DNA of 64,000 bases, taken from Tritrichomonas musculus (Eukaryota; Parabasalia; Tritrichomonadida; Tritrichomonadidae). The number at the start of each line of letters is the position of its first letter. Within the stretch, counting starts at the first letter, position 1. Below the pieces are notes generated by a model. The model saw nothing but the letters and a program-made list of their open reading frames with translations. It was not told the DNA's origin and did no database searches. The stretch covers positions 930,001 through 994,000 of the forward strand of contig JAPFFF010000005.1 in assembly GCA_039105265.1 (NCBI GenBank), written 5' to 3'. The position numbers and the translations under genes were made by a program. This document shows positions 48,701 through 60,300 of this stretch, one piece after another.

Positions 48701-48856
48701 TTCAAGAGATGGAGGTAAATTCGGATCATTTTGTTCAAGTTTATCTTCGCAACCTTGATAAGTGCTTGCATTAATACTTGTCAATTTATCATCCGTGATC
48801 CATTCACAGCTTGCTTCGGAAAATACCGAAACAAATAGGCTAATTAAAAATAGCAT
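42773..48856 (-). CDS. BspA-like leucine-rich-repeat surface protein
   Basis: Large type I cell-surface protein; 2,027 residues. Signal peptide (MLFLISLFVSVFSEASC), then about 1,550 residues of 23-residue BspA/LRR_5 repeats, of the pattern L-x-x-I-G-x-x-A-F-x-x-C (e.g. LTTIGDSAFAFCSKISSVTL), more than 60 by rough count. A PPPA hinge near 1630 precedes a beta-rich membrane-proximal domain (about 1640-1975), a TM helix (1983-2006) and a 21-residue acidic tail (KRCKKDENPSENEAVDVNEEP without the first residue). This family is expanded in trichomonads and linked to adhesion and bacterial or host contact. The frame is intact. A clean initiator lies just upstream. Confidence 0.93.
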   Translation of the reverse strand: MLFLISLFVSVFSEASCEWITDDKLTSINASTYQGCEDKLEQNDPNLPPSLETIGKSTFEGFTKLTGTLTIPINVTSIGDSAFARTGISGIVFEGNLVQSIGTSAFEECSSLTSISLPFSILEISSKTFYNCTSLQNLNFLENLTTIGDSAFAFCSKISSVTLPNSVTTISANAFENCTELTTILFKDEPELESIGDYAFSGCTAFYSISFPESLKKIGKYSFYGAENINSLVFPSNLEEIGDSAFPGCKITSLSIPDSVKKLGSSSFRNCESLNSLQLGDSVENIGDYAFAECTKIKEVEIPNSVKTIGNYAFWQVSSSYSSYYYDNDNSYMWMLDIPDSVVSIGDFAFDQCSCIRELIIGKNVVTIGNSAFSNCTRLYNDVIIPNSVTSVGDFSFYQCIKMHSIVFGKNVQTIGEYAFYDCKRLTSSLTIPNSVVSIGNSAFENCERLTNLKLGNKVQIIGDNAFKNCDQIEEIFGFPKSIVSYGNGSFCGCQKMVGHLILYDTVEFVGQQAFKNCGNLWGDLTIPKSFTKIEDEAFYCCSGITSVTMSNSVLTIGNGAFNNCDGISRVTFSNKLVNISDYAFYDCDNLYGNLVIPNTVQYIGEYAFVWCRFEGALRIPESVLEIGQYAFQNCVNLESLTLSNKLTEISDNAFQYCRSLTGSLQIPNSVLRIGQYSFNYCQFTSLTLGNQLENISSSAFSECNLMAGALRITENVKRIDSNAFYCCYNLTTLTLNDQVTIIGYRAFQNCSAIRNAITFPNSLESIESYAFQCCSSIPSITLKNGILTIYSYAFNYCDQLAGLQIPDSITFIGSYAFDHCPRITSLEIGVNSNLTTISNNAFSYCTGLSNELKLPADMNEIGSEAFRHCILISSITFPQTVSTIGYGIFRECYGLKGTLTVPSAISYIPSRMYESCTGISSISFHKYIHSIGSYSFYNCTNLENTLIISNTIISLNDHAFSYCTRIKAIQFSDSLTTIGNNAFEFCSGLTGELNIPENIKTIGKYSFSNCRNIAQLKLSESLEKIDSYAFAYDIGITGNLSLPDSITILGDYAFTGCTKIDEFNIPENTNNYNLGAGVFMNCTSLSGNISFPERITSIPDEFVKHCINLETLVLHDKITSIGRSSFENCSKLKESLEFPESLTKIGERAFLNCIGFTGTLTLNKTLTSIGDYAFENCSSFKKLVLLDDLSRLSKGCFYNCYGFKETLEIPNSIKVIDEKCFYNCYGFSGLKLSDSLVSIGESAFYSCTGFKGSLNIPESVYSIGSYAFYRCNQFSGDIDISNVEQVSAGMFYQCKGFDGTVKLYKRLEIIPQYSFYQCTGLTKEITFPSVLTDVGQFAFYECNKLTGSLYFSDNLETIGQYAFYKCSSLNGILNLGARIRVIGNSSFFQCSRLAGTLEIRNSSYYNYYNYNSNNDGYLEYRTCSIGNYAFYECKGFNESLIIRYTSSIGEFAFYGCSGFKGTLNISYLAQTSKIGHYAFYECTGFKGELDLKYVSNIGNYAFYRCIGFTQITNSYNVQTIGSYAFCNCTGLNSYLYLTSNYLGLIDSYAFYGCTGLGNMLLIRGGCSLTIGNDAFGLTNITYVQHLGSAVPYCPLSIGLSESVLISVPGKYASQIFCTITVNFKSVSQTTGAQPPPAKQLEKTTLTTEDPTEIYNSIQESLDRDPLQDNSDFIYPVKFDIESNELSFQFRNNLAPNQYISLDNEDYKDITIDLVGTTLNLDLNNDYPNKVNIGSRQVVDLGLRYIDDSSRSARSLQPNLQLFTNQNSIHLNSTLKTNKAIIIFVPDNVNDFTIEEAIYYNTNSEVCVYHESDQENQLQTNINNFVTNVGDTLKLSHISLNGVFTIKQPTTVEFGESASVENADIVYQMEALNSVQASSGIFSGDEIPSRPKSLTIKEPEKIIDIVSENNDFMVASFGNLSHCQQWKDSIKFDNPVHFNDQTCEEYIKVDETGKKETRFALKVIENRKVYDVEEKDNKLSGGAIAGIVIACIVAVAALMVGEYFVIKRCKKDENPSENEAVDVNEEP

Positions 48857-49599
48857 TGATATTATAAAAGTGATATGAAATTGGAGTTAAAATTTTAATT
48901 TTCAATGTTTAAATGAATGGCCATTTATAATTTCGATGAAATTATCGTTTTTTACATCAACAAATGTAATTATATCTAAACAAATACCAAATATTTTCAG
49001 TTCCAAAATTGCCTTATAGCTTAAAGAGAGTTTTATTTAATTTTCAATTTCGAAATTTCTTTAAATCCATGTTGAGATTTCGAGATTGGATGATTTTATG
49101 CCTCTCATCAGGTGATATTATTAATAATTTCATTGAAAAAATATGCACATTGAAATAAACTGATTTTTAGGCGGAATACTAAGTTAATGTTTTGTGATGA
49201 TCATGAAAATTTGTTAAATGTATGAGTAAATTTGTAGTTGAATAACTTTTTGAATACATTGGTTTTTGTTATATGATTATATGGCCAGACAATTTGAAAG
49301 ATATTAACTAAAAAAGAATCAAATTAGTTATATATGTTATAAAAGAATTCAACTTTTAAATGCCTATAAGGACTCAAAAAATAAAGAAAAACGATTATTG
49401 CCTCAAAAACCTGAGATTTTCTTAAGATTACTTCAAAAAGCAATGAGTTTTTCAATATAACCAAATAAAAAGTACAACTGAAATAAAAAAGTCAAAATTT
49501 TCCAAAAAAAAAAAAAAAAAATAAAAATAAAAATAAAAACATAATGTAAAAGCTTAAATAATATCATCTGGTTTTGTTTATAAAATTAAACTTGGTTAA
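48857..49599. other. Spacer upstream of the BspA-like gene
   Basis: 743 bp holding the initiator at 48867-48873 and a minus-strand TTCAAAAAGT at 49245-49254. An A run and AAAAT units lie at 49504-49540. No gene seen. Confidence 0.6.
48867..48873 (-). promoter_or_regulatory. Initiator (TCACTTT) of the BspA-like gene
   Basis: TCACTTT on the minus strand exactly matches the trichomonad initiator TCA(+1)YTW. The A would be at 48871, giving a leader of about 15 nt, typical of these protists. Confidence 0.6.
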
Positions 49600-50226
49600 T
49601 TAAAAATTTAATAATTTTCCGAAATCAAAATTTTCATTTTCCATATTTAGTACTTTTTCATCTCCAATACTATCATTAGTAATATTTGAAAATGAAAATG
49701 AGTCAACTTCCTGGTTTATTTTTGTTGCATTTGTTGTATTATTTTGTAAATCTTCTACAATTTGTGTATTTTGAGTATTGTTTTGAATCTTTTTGTCACT
49801 TGAGCGATTTTGTTTCTGAATTAGTAGTAATGGATTTGTTTTTGTTGTTAAAGCTGATATAATTCTGGAATTTTCGATTATCCTTTTCAAAAGAAATGAA
49901 TTTGGCTGTGTGATCTCCTCGTAAAAATTTTCTGCGTACCAGCAGTACAACGATTCCTTCATTCTTTTTGATTGATTTTGCAGATATATTCCTTTTTTGA
50001 TCGTCTTATATTCATTTTCTAACTGTTTTCCAAAGCTAAAAATGGCATCTCTTTTAAGACTTGATTGTTCAAATAGTGATTTTATCACATAATATTTATT
50101 CCCTAATGCCCGGATTCTTTCGTTTGTTTTTTCTCTAATATTTTTCGTCTGCTTTGATATGGGTGAACTGTTAATTCCTTTATTTTTAACATAAAGAATT
50201 ACTATTTCTTTTTTGTTGGATATCAT
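49600..50226 (-). CDS. Small basic hypothetical protein
   Basis: 208 residues, family not recognised. The N-terminal 110 residues are basic and probably helical (KQTKNIREKTNERIRALGNK; LKRDAIFSFGKQLENEYKTI), with a Trp/Tyr cluster LYCWYAENFYEEI. The C-terminal half is Asn/Thr/Gln/Ser-rich, apparently disordered, ending ENENFDFGKLLNF, an acidic-hydrophobic tail. The layout (basic helical head, low-complexity body, acidic-aromatic end) would suit a transcription regulator, but that is only a guess. It has a good candidate promoter 30-50 bases upstream. Confidence 0.55.
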   Translation of the reverse strand: MISNKKEIVILYVKNKGINSSPISKQTKNIREKTNERIRALGNKYYVIKSLFEQSSLKRDAIFSFGKQLENEYKTIKKGIYLQNQSKRMKESLYCWYAENFYEEITQPNSFLLKRIIENSRIISALTTKTNPLLLIQKQNRSSDKKIQNNTQNTQIVEDLQNNTTNATKINQEVDSFSFSNITNDSIGDEKVLNMENENFDFGKLLNF

Positions 50227-50907
50227 CTCTGGAAAAGATATTTTATATGCAAAATTTATGATATGATAACTTTTTCAATACTAACCGTTTTTCAATTATA
50301 CTTTATAAATATTTTCGAAAATTATTTGGATATATTTTTTTTTTATAGAAAATAATCTTTTTTTCTTTATTTTGTTTTTGAGTGAATTCATATAAATTTG
50401 AATACTTATTGAAATTTATCATTCTTCTCAAAAGTGTATAGCCGAAATTTTACAATGATACATTTTGATATTTTAGTCAAAAAAAAAATTAAAAGAAATT
50501 TTATTTAAAACATTAAAAATATGAAATTTCCATATTAATATGGAAAAATTACTACACCTTTTACTTTATGGTAATTTGGAAAATGAAACTTTTTGAAAGG
50601 ATTTTAAAAAAAAAAAAAAAAAAAAAAAATGATATTTTACGATCCAAAATCGCCTTTATTGAAGATGGAAGATGCTTTTTAATCATACAGTTATTCTATT
50701 CTCTTATTTCTTATAAAATATGGAAAATTTGGAATGGAAAAATAAGGGGAAATAATGATGATTTTCTAAAAAAAATATAAACTTCAGCATAAGGAAATTA
50801 ATCAATAATAATAATAATAATAAAACTAAATTATTATTAGCTATTAAAAACAATTTATTTAACAAACAATTTAAATGGTATGATTTATAAATTATTATAA
50901 AATATTG
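50227..50907. other. Spacer with A run and motif copies
   Basis: 681 bp: promoter elements at 50256-50278, a minus-strand TTCAAAAAGT directly followed by TCATTT at 50582-50597, an A run of about 23 near 50607, and AAT units near 50803-50823. A 70-codon frame (50568-50780) is noise. No gene seen. Confidence 0.6.
50256..50278 (-). promoter_or_regulatory. TTGAAAAAGT plus TCATAT initiator of the small gene
   Basis: Minus strand reads TTGAAAAAGT (50269-50278), then two overlapping initiator-like sites, TCATAT (A at 50264) and TCATAA (A at 50259), giving leaders of 33-38 nt. Confidence 0.4.
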
Positions 50908-51338
50908 TTATTCTCTTGCTTCTTCCTCTTCTTCTTCTTCTTCAGTTTCATTGTAACAATTGGATTCTTCCTCATTTTCATAATCAGATATGTAATTATT
51001 TTTAATCTTCAAAATAAAAATAACTCCTTCATTTTCTCTACTTTCAGAATCATGAACTTCAAGATCATCATTTCCATTTATTCCACGTTGGTCTTCATTT
51101 AACGTTTCTTCTTCATAATCGTCTTGAATTTCTTCTTCGCCATGCAAATCTGCTTCATATTCATCGATGATTTCTTCGTTCTCGTTAAATATTTTATCTT
51201 CGTATCGATTTTGTTCTTCTTTTTGTGTTTCGTCGTCGTATTCATTTAAATTTTCTTCTCCTTCAGCTATGTTTTCAATTTTATGAATGACAATTTCTTC
51301 TTCTTCTTCTTCACTATCGCTGACATCTATTTCTTCTG

Positions 51339-51369
<31 letters not shown>

Positions 51370-54300
51370 TTCTTCATATTCATAAGAAAAATTATCGTCT
51401 TTTGAAAAAGTTACTTCGTTATCAAATTGATCTAATAAGTCAACAATTTGAACTAAAACATTAGATTTTTCATTCTCGTTTTCATTTTCAATGCTTTGTT
51501 CTTGTGAAAAATAATCGATTAAGCCAAAATCAATTGCTTCCAAATGCGAGGCTTCAACATTAGTGAGAATTGACCGTGTTATATTTTCAAAGCAAAGGTT
51601 CAAAGCTTTATCAAATGGTTCTGCTTGACTCTGTGAAGCTTTTGGCGTTGGATTAAATAATTCAAAATTAAATTGAATTGGTAATTCAAACGAATTCAAA
51701 TTTAAATTTGCATCTTTTGAAATTGGCTTGATATTCTGAATGATTGAAATTTCTTTTCTTAAAGCATTTCCTACAATAGAATCAAACGACAACTCATTCG
51801 ATATCAAACTTGTTTGACTGCTTGGTTGTTTGATGGATAATGCAAAATTATCTAGGAAATTGAGTTTGTCGAATTTTACATTTTCAATTTGCAAATCAAA
51901 TTCATAATTCAAGCTGTCATCTTGTTCATTCTTTTGATTGTAATTAATCTTAAATTCATCATGTTGATCGTTATTCTGATCATCTTTGTGATTATTAATG
52001 CCTTCATAAAATGAGAAATTATTCATGAATTGAATATTCTTTGAAAGATCGATTAAAGGATCAAATTTAAAATGAATATTGTATTCGTCTTCGGAAGATT
52101 CTTTACAAAGCTTCGATTTAATAGCAAGTGGCAAGCATTGGTTTCTTATGTGAAAAAGTGGATTAATAATTGAGCCAAATGAAAATAACGATGAACAAAT
52201 ATCTTCAGAAAGATAAGTTGAATGTGATTCATAATCATCATAGTTTTCATTCTTGTTATCAAATTTGTTAAAATTAAAATAATGAAGCGATCTTAACGAA
52301 ATGCCACGATTTGTGTCAAAAGATTTGTCAACTGAAAAATAAAAGCTAATTTTATCAGTTGTTCTTTTAATAGAATCTTCCTTTTCTTCTTCTTCCTCTC
52401 CAAAATTAAGTTTTAGATTTGATGATGTGAAATTGTCTAATGCTTTAGTTTTTGGAGCCAAATAAAAGTCATCTTTTCTTGGATCAATTGAAGGCAATTT
52501 TATGCTGTCTTTATCTGTTTGAATACTTTCATCATTAATATTTATTTTCATTGTTTCAAAGTCTGTTAATGAGCTTGTTACATTGCTAAAGTTAAGTGCT
52601 TTTGATGGAATATCAAAATTGAATGAAAAGTGGTAATTATTTAAATCATCGTTAACTTCACTTTTCATGTCAGATTCTTTTTCAATTTTCCTAAAATTGC
52701 TCAATATATTCAACCTCATATCTTGATCATGATCCGAATTTAAAACTAAAGGATTTTGAATATTAATATTAAAGTTAAAAGCATCCGTTTGAACGCTCTC
52801 ATATTCTTCTTCCTTTTGAAGCTGATTAATGTTGTGATTTGACAGGAATGCTTTAAGATGTGAAAGAGGTTTTGATGGAAGCTGAGTTTGAAGGAATTTG
52901 GTGATATCGCATATATTATTCATTGGCAATTCGAGTGAATCAATGTATGCTGGCATTTCTTTATAAGATTCAAAAAATTCATAATTATGAAAATCGCGCG
53001 GAATCAATTGATTCTCAATAATTACATTTGCTGGATTTGGCTGGTTCTGATCATTTTTTTGTGATTTTGAAATGTATTCATATGATGAAAGTTTATTTAT
53101 TGATGTAATGCTTGTGCCTGGAAGATAAATGGTTGGCTCTGAAATAATTTTCTTTTCTTTGTTAATGGAAATAAATTCTAGCTCAAAACTGGATTCTTCC
53201 TCTTCTTCTTCTTCTTCTTCTTCTTCTTCAATATTGGAAACTATTTCTTTCATAACATGCGGAATTTGTTTTTGTGAATATGCTTCGAGCTTATGAATAT
53301 AAGTTTGAATGTTTGCTGGAATAATGAATTGAATATTGTTAGAGGTTTTAATGTTAACAGCTGTATCTAAGGAATTTGATCTAGTTTTGGTTGTTGGTGA
53401 ATAATTGAGAATGAAGTTGATGTTTTGTGGAAGTAGTTTGTATTCAATATTGAGTTCTTGATTTGGATTTATATCATTAGAATTTTCGTCGTTTTCATGT
53501 GAATTTGATATAATCTCATATGATGAAAGTTTGGAAATGTTTGTATCAATCGTGTTCGGAACATAAATATTTGGCTCTCTGATGATTTTTTTATCACTAT
53601 TAATTATATTCAGTTCAATCTCATCTTCTAAATTAGATTCTTCTTCTTTTGTATATTTATATTCTTCTTCTTCTTTGTCGTCGTTTTCAATATTTGGTGA
53701 TTCTTCTTTTATGTTATCATTATTAATATAATGTGTTCGTTTATATGAATAAATATCTAATTTATGAAGAAATCTCGCTTGAAATGATGGTAAAATAATT
53801 TTAATTTGGTCATTAGTATTAATATTAATACATTTTGGTATTTCTGGAGAAATTAATTTTGTTTTTGATATAATTGGTTTATAATTATGAATTGCATTAA
53901 TTCTCTGTATTGTGATATCATTTGTGTTTATTAGGTTGAAATCAAATAATTCATATAAATCAATTTCAAATGTTTCTTCTTCTTCTTCTTTATATTCTTT
54001 TGTTTCTTTTGCTTCAATGTTGTCTTTAATGATTTCTTTGTTTTCTCTTTGATTTTCCTCCTCTTCCTCTTGTCTAAAGTTTTCAAGAATTTTTTCTTTG
54101 ATTTCTTTTTGATTTTCAATTCCAATTTCTTTATCTTTATCTTCTTCGTTCTTTATTGATGTTCGATGATGTTTATGTGAATAATTGCCAAGAACTTCAA
54201 ATGTTCTTATTCTCGTTGCAGGAAGTTGAATTTCAAGATATGTGGTCAGTTCTGGAAGAGATGGTTCTTCTTTGAATTTTGATATTATTTCATTATCTGT

Positions 54301-57300
54301 TGTTTCATATTTATAAATGTTATCAATCTTTTCAGCAAATATTGTTTCATCAAAAAATAAATGAATTTGATTAAATATTTCTTCTTGATATTCTGGAGTT
54401 TCATCGTTCCCTTGCGTTTTTGATATATTTTCATATGATGAAAGATGTTTGATTCTTTTATTCATGATATTTGGAAGATAAAGAGTTGGCTCAGTGATAA
54501 TTTTATTTTCTTTGCTGACTATACCGAATTCTAATTCTTCATCAAGATTGATTTCTTCTTCAATTATATCTTCTTCCTCCTCTTCCTCTGATTTTGATGT
54601 TGATTCTTCGATTTCAATGTTATCTGTTTTTTCTTTATTATTATGTGGAATCTGCTTATGTGAATATGTTTCAAGTTGATGAAGGCGTGTTTCGTTAGAA
54701 GATGGAGAAATAATTTGAAGATTGAGTTTTATATCCGCGTCAATTGTATTTGATTTCGTTTCCTTGAATGCTGGCTTGTAATTAGTAATAAAGTTAATAT
54801 TTTGTGGAATTAGTTTATCTTCAATAGTGAAACCTTGTGATGGAAGCGGTTCACTTTGCACTTCATCGTTTTGATATGATTTTGAGTTAAATTCAAAAAA
54901 TAAGAGTTTGTTGATATTTGTATCAATCGTGTTTGGAAGATAAAGAGTTGGTTCGGTGATAATTATATTTTCTTTGTCGGTAGAATTGAAATCTAATTCT
55001 TCATCAAGATTGATTTCTTCTTCAATGAATTCTTCCTCTTCTTCTCTTTTTTCAGCTTCTATATTTTCGGTTTCTTCCATAAGATCTCTGTCTATAACAT
55101 GAGGAATTTGTTTATATGAATATGTTTCAAGTTGATGAAGAGGTGTTCTGTTTAATGGTGGTAGAATTATTTGAAGATTGAGTTTTATATCCGCGTCAAT
55201 TGTATTTGATTTCATTTCTTTGAGTGTTGATTTGTAATTAATAATAAAGTTAATATTTGAAGGTATTAATTTATCTTCAATAGTGACATTTTGGGATGGA
55301 AGCGTATCACTTTGAGCTTCATCGTTTTGATATGATTTTGAGTTAAATTCAAAAAATAAGAGTTTGTTGATATTTGTATCAATCGTGTTTGGAAGATAAA
55401 GAGTTGGCTCGCTGATAATTTTATTTGCTTTCTCGGTAGAATTGAAATCTAATTCTTCATCAAGATTGATTTCTTCTTCAATGAATTCTTCCTCTTCTTC
55501 TCTTTTTCCAGCTTCTATATTTTCAGTTTCTTCTATAAGATCTCTGTTTACAACATGAGGAATTTGTTTATGTGAATATGTTTCTAGTTTATGAAGGCGT
55601 ATTTTGTTTGGTATTGGTAAAATCATTTGAAGATTTTCGTTTACTTTGGTGTCAATAGCTGTATCTAAGGGATTTGATCTAGTTTCTGTTGCTAGTGTAA
55701 AATTGAGAATGGAGGAGATGTTTTGTGGAATTAGTTTATATTCAATATTGAGTTCTTGATTTGGCATTATGTTATTAGCATTTTGATCGTTTTTGTGTGA
55801 GTTTGATATAATCTCATATGATGAAAGTTTTTTGGCATTGGTATCAATCGTGTTTGGAAGATAAAGAGTTGGTTCAGTGATAATTTTATTTTCTTTATTG
55901 GTAATATTGAATTCTAATTCTTCATCTAAATTTCTTTCTTTTTCACTTGCTTCTTCTTCTTCCTTGATTTCGGTTTGTTCTTTTTCATCTGTTATCGTTC
56001 TATCGTTAATATGTGGAATTTGTTTATGTGAATATGTTTCTAGTTTATGAAGGCGTGTTTCGTTAAAAGTTGGAGAAATGATTTGAAGATTATCTTTTAA
56101 TGCAAGATCTATTGGTGCATTTGTTTCATTTGATTTCCTTTCACAGCCTGGAATATAATTGGCAATGAAATTAATGTTTCGTGGAATTAATTTATCTTCA
56201 ATTGTAATTTCTTGTGATGAAATTGAATCGATTTGGTTTTGATCTTTTTGATATGATTTTGAGTTAAACTCATATGATAAAAGTTTGTTATGTTTGGTAT
56301 CAAGCGTGTTTGGAAGATAAATATTTGGCTCTGTGATAATTTTATTTTCTTTGTTGATAACACTGAATTCTAACTCTTCATCTAAATTTCTTTCTTCATC
56401 ATCCTCTTCCTCTTCATTATTCACAATTATTTCTTCACGAATTGCTTCTTTAATTTTTTCGTCATTTGAATGAGGAATTTGTTTATGCGAATACTCTTTA
56501 AGCTTATAAATACGTTTTTCAAACAGTGCTGGATTAATAATCTGAAAGCTTTCACTAGTAAAAATATTCATGGGTTTTTCTGATAAGGGCGTTTTTTTCT
56601 TTATTGTCAATGTATAAAAATCCATAATGAAATTGCCATTTTGTGGAACTAATGATTTTTCAATAACAATGTCTTGTGCAGGAATTTCATCAATAGAAAT
56701 GGGCTTCTCTGAAAATGATTTTGGTGAATATTCATAAAATGAAAGGCCATCAATTTGCTCTTTAAATGAACATAGAAAATACATATTAGGCTCTGATATC
56801 ATAGAATTCTCTCTGTTGATTGAGCTAAATCCAAGTTCATCGTCTAAATTTATTTCATAAGTATCTTCTTCATCTTCCTCTTCTTTTTCTTCTTCTTCAA
56901 TGTTTTCTTTGATTTCGATTTGATTTCCTGCTTCTTCATCTTTATTTTGATGTGTTGGAATGCGCTTAGATGAATATATTTTAAGTTGTTCAGTATGCAT
57001 GTCTTTTGTCGCTGGCACAAGAATTTCAAGATATGTGGTCAGTTCTGGAAGAGATGGTTCTTCTTTGAATTTTGATATTATAAAATTATCTGTTGTTTCA
57101 TATTTATAAATGTTATCAATCTTTTGAGCAAATATTGTTTCATCAAAAAATAAATGAATTTGATTAAATATTTCTTCTTGATATTCTGGAGTTTCATCGT
57201 TTCCTTGTGTTTTTGATATATTTTCATATGATGAAAGATGTTTGATTCTTTTATTCATGATATTTGGAAGATAAAGAGTTGGCTCAGTGATAATTTTATT

Positions 57301-60300
57301 TTCTTTGCTGACTATACCGAATTCTAATTCTTCATCAAGATTGATTTCTTCTTCAATTATATCTTCTTCCTCCTCCTCTTCCTCTGATTTTGATATTGAT
57401 TCTTCGATTTCAATGTTATCTGTCTTTTCTTTGTTATTATGTGGAATCTGCTTATGTGAATATGTTTCAAGTTGATGAAGAGGTGTTCTGTTTGGTATTG
57501 GTAAAATGATTTGAAGATTGAGTTTTATATCCGCGTCAATTGTATTTGATTTCATTTCCTTGAATGTTGGTTTGTAATTAGTAATAAAGTTAATATTTGA
57601 AGGTATTAATTTATCTTCAATAGTGACATTTTGTGATGGAAGCGGATCACTTTGAGCTTCATCATTTTGATATGATTTTGAGTTAAATTCATATGATAAA
57701 AGTTTGTTGATATTTGTATCAATCGTGTTTGGAAGATAAAGAGTTGGTTCGGTGATAATTATATTTTCTTTCTCGGGAGAATTGAAATCTAATTCTTCAT
57801 CAAGATTGATTTCTTCTTCAATGAATTCTTCCTCTTCTTCTCTTTTTTCAGCTTCTATATTTTCGGTTTCTTCTATAAGATCTCTGTTTATAACATGAGG
57901 AATTTGTTTACGTGAATATGTTTCTAGTTTATGAAGACGTATTTTGCTTGGTATTGGTAAAATCATTTGAAGATTTTTGTTTACTTTGATTCCAACAGCT
58001 GTATCTAAGGGATTTGATCTAGTTTTGGTTGTTGGTGAATAATTGAGAATGAAGTTGATGTTTTGTGGAAGTAGTTTATATTCAATATTGAGTTCTTGAT
58101 TTGGATTTATATCATTCGAATTTTCGTCGTCTTCATGTGAATTTGATATAATCTCATATGATGAAAGTTTGGAAATATTTGTATCAATCGTGTTCGGAAC
58201 ATAAATATTTGGCTCTCTGATGATTTTTTTATCACTATTAATTATATTCAGTTCAATCACATCTTCTAAATTAGATTCTTCTTCTTCATTTGTATATTTA
58301 TATTCTTCTTCTTCTTCTTTTTCTTCTTTATCATCGTTTTCAATATTTGGTGATTCTTCTTTTATGTTATTATTATTAATATAAGGAGTTCGTTTATATG
58401 AATAAATATCTAATTTATGAAGAAATCTCGCTTGAAATGATGGTAAAATAATTTTAATTTGGTCATTAGTATTAATATTAATACTTATTGGTATTTCTGG
58501 AGAAATTAATTTTGTTTTTGATATAATTGGTTTATAATTATGAATTGCATTAATTCTCTGTATTGCGTTATTATTTGTGTTTAGGTTGAAATCAAATAAT
58601 TCATATAAATCAATTTCAAAAGTTTCTTCCTCTTCTTCTTTATATTCTTTTGTTTCTTCTTTAATATTTTCTAGAATGTCTTCCTTGGTTTCTTTTTGAT
58701 TTTCATTTTCAATTTCTTTATCTTTATCTTCTTCGTTCTTTATTGATGTTTCAAGATGTTTGTGCGAATAATTGTCAAGAACTTCAAATGTTCTTATTCT
58801 CGTTGCAGGAAGTTGAATTTCAAGATATGTGGTCAGTTCTGGAAGAGATGGTTCTTCTTTGAATTTCGATATTATAAAATTATCTGTTGTTTCATATTTA
58901 TAAATGTTATCAATCTTTTGAGCAAATATTGTTTCATCAAAAAATAAATGAATTTGATTAAATATTTCTTCTTGATATTCTGGAGTTTCATCGTTCCCTT
59001 GCGTTTTTGATATATTTTCATATGATGAAAGATGTTTGATTCTTTTATTCATGATATTTGGAAGATAAAGAGTTGGCTCAGTGATAATTTTATTTTCTTT
59101 GCTGACTATACTGAATTCTAATTCTTCATCAAGATTGATTTCTTCTTCAATTATATCTTCTTCCTCCTCCTCTTCCTCTGATTTTGATGCTGATTCTTCA
59201 ATTTCAATGTTATCTGTTTTTTCTTTATTATTATGTGGAATTCGTTTATGTGAATATGTTTCTAGTTTATGAAGGCGTGTTTCGTTAGAAGATGGGGAAA
59301 TAATTTGAAGATTGTGTTTTATATCCGCGTCAATTGTATTTGATTTCGTTTCCTTGAATGCTGGTTTGTAATTAAGAATAAAGTTAATATTTTGTGGAAT
59401 TAGTTTATCTTCAATAGTGAAACCTTGTGATGGAAGCGGTTCACTTTGCACTTCATCGTTTTGATATGATTTTGAATTAAATGCATATGATAAAAGTTTG
59501 TTGATATTGGTATCAATCGTGTTTGGAAGATAAAGAGTTGGTTCGGTGATAATTTTATTTTCTTTGTCGGTAATATTGAATTCTAATTCTTCATCAGGAT
59601 TAATTTCTTCTTCACTTATATCCTCTTCTTCTTCCTCCTCCTTGATTTCGGTTTGTCCTTTTTCATCTGTTATCGTTCCATCGTTAATATGTGGAATTTG
59701 TTTATGTGAATATGTTTCTAGTTGATGAAGGCGTGTTTCATTAAAAGATGGTAAAATAATTTGAAGATTATCTTGTAATGCAAGATCTATTGGTGCATTT
59801 ATTTCATTTGATTTCCTTTCACAGCCTGGAATATAATTGAAAATGAAATTAATGTTTCGTGGAATTAATTTATCTTCAATTGTAATTTCGTGTGATGAAA
59901 TTGAATCGATTTGGTTTTGATCTTTTTGATATGATCTTGAGTTAAACTCATATGATAAAAGTTTGTTATGTTTGGTATCAAGCGTGTTTGGAAGATAAAT
60001 ATTTGGCTCTGTGATAATTTTATTTTCTTTGTTGGTAACATTGAATTCTAACTCTTCATCCAGATTGATTTCCTCTTCAATAATATCTTCCTCCTCTTCT
60101 CTTTTCTTGATTTCTATATTTTCAGTTTCTTCAATTATATCTCTGTTTATAATATGAGGAATTTGTTTTTGCGAATATGCTTCTAATTTATGAAGACGAG
60201 TTTTGTTTGATGTTAGCAAAATGATCTGAAAACTGTCATTTGCTGTGACTTCAGTGAATGTATCAAATGATGTTGTTTGGATTTCTGTTGGTGTAAAATT

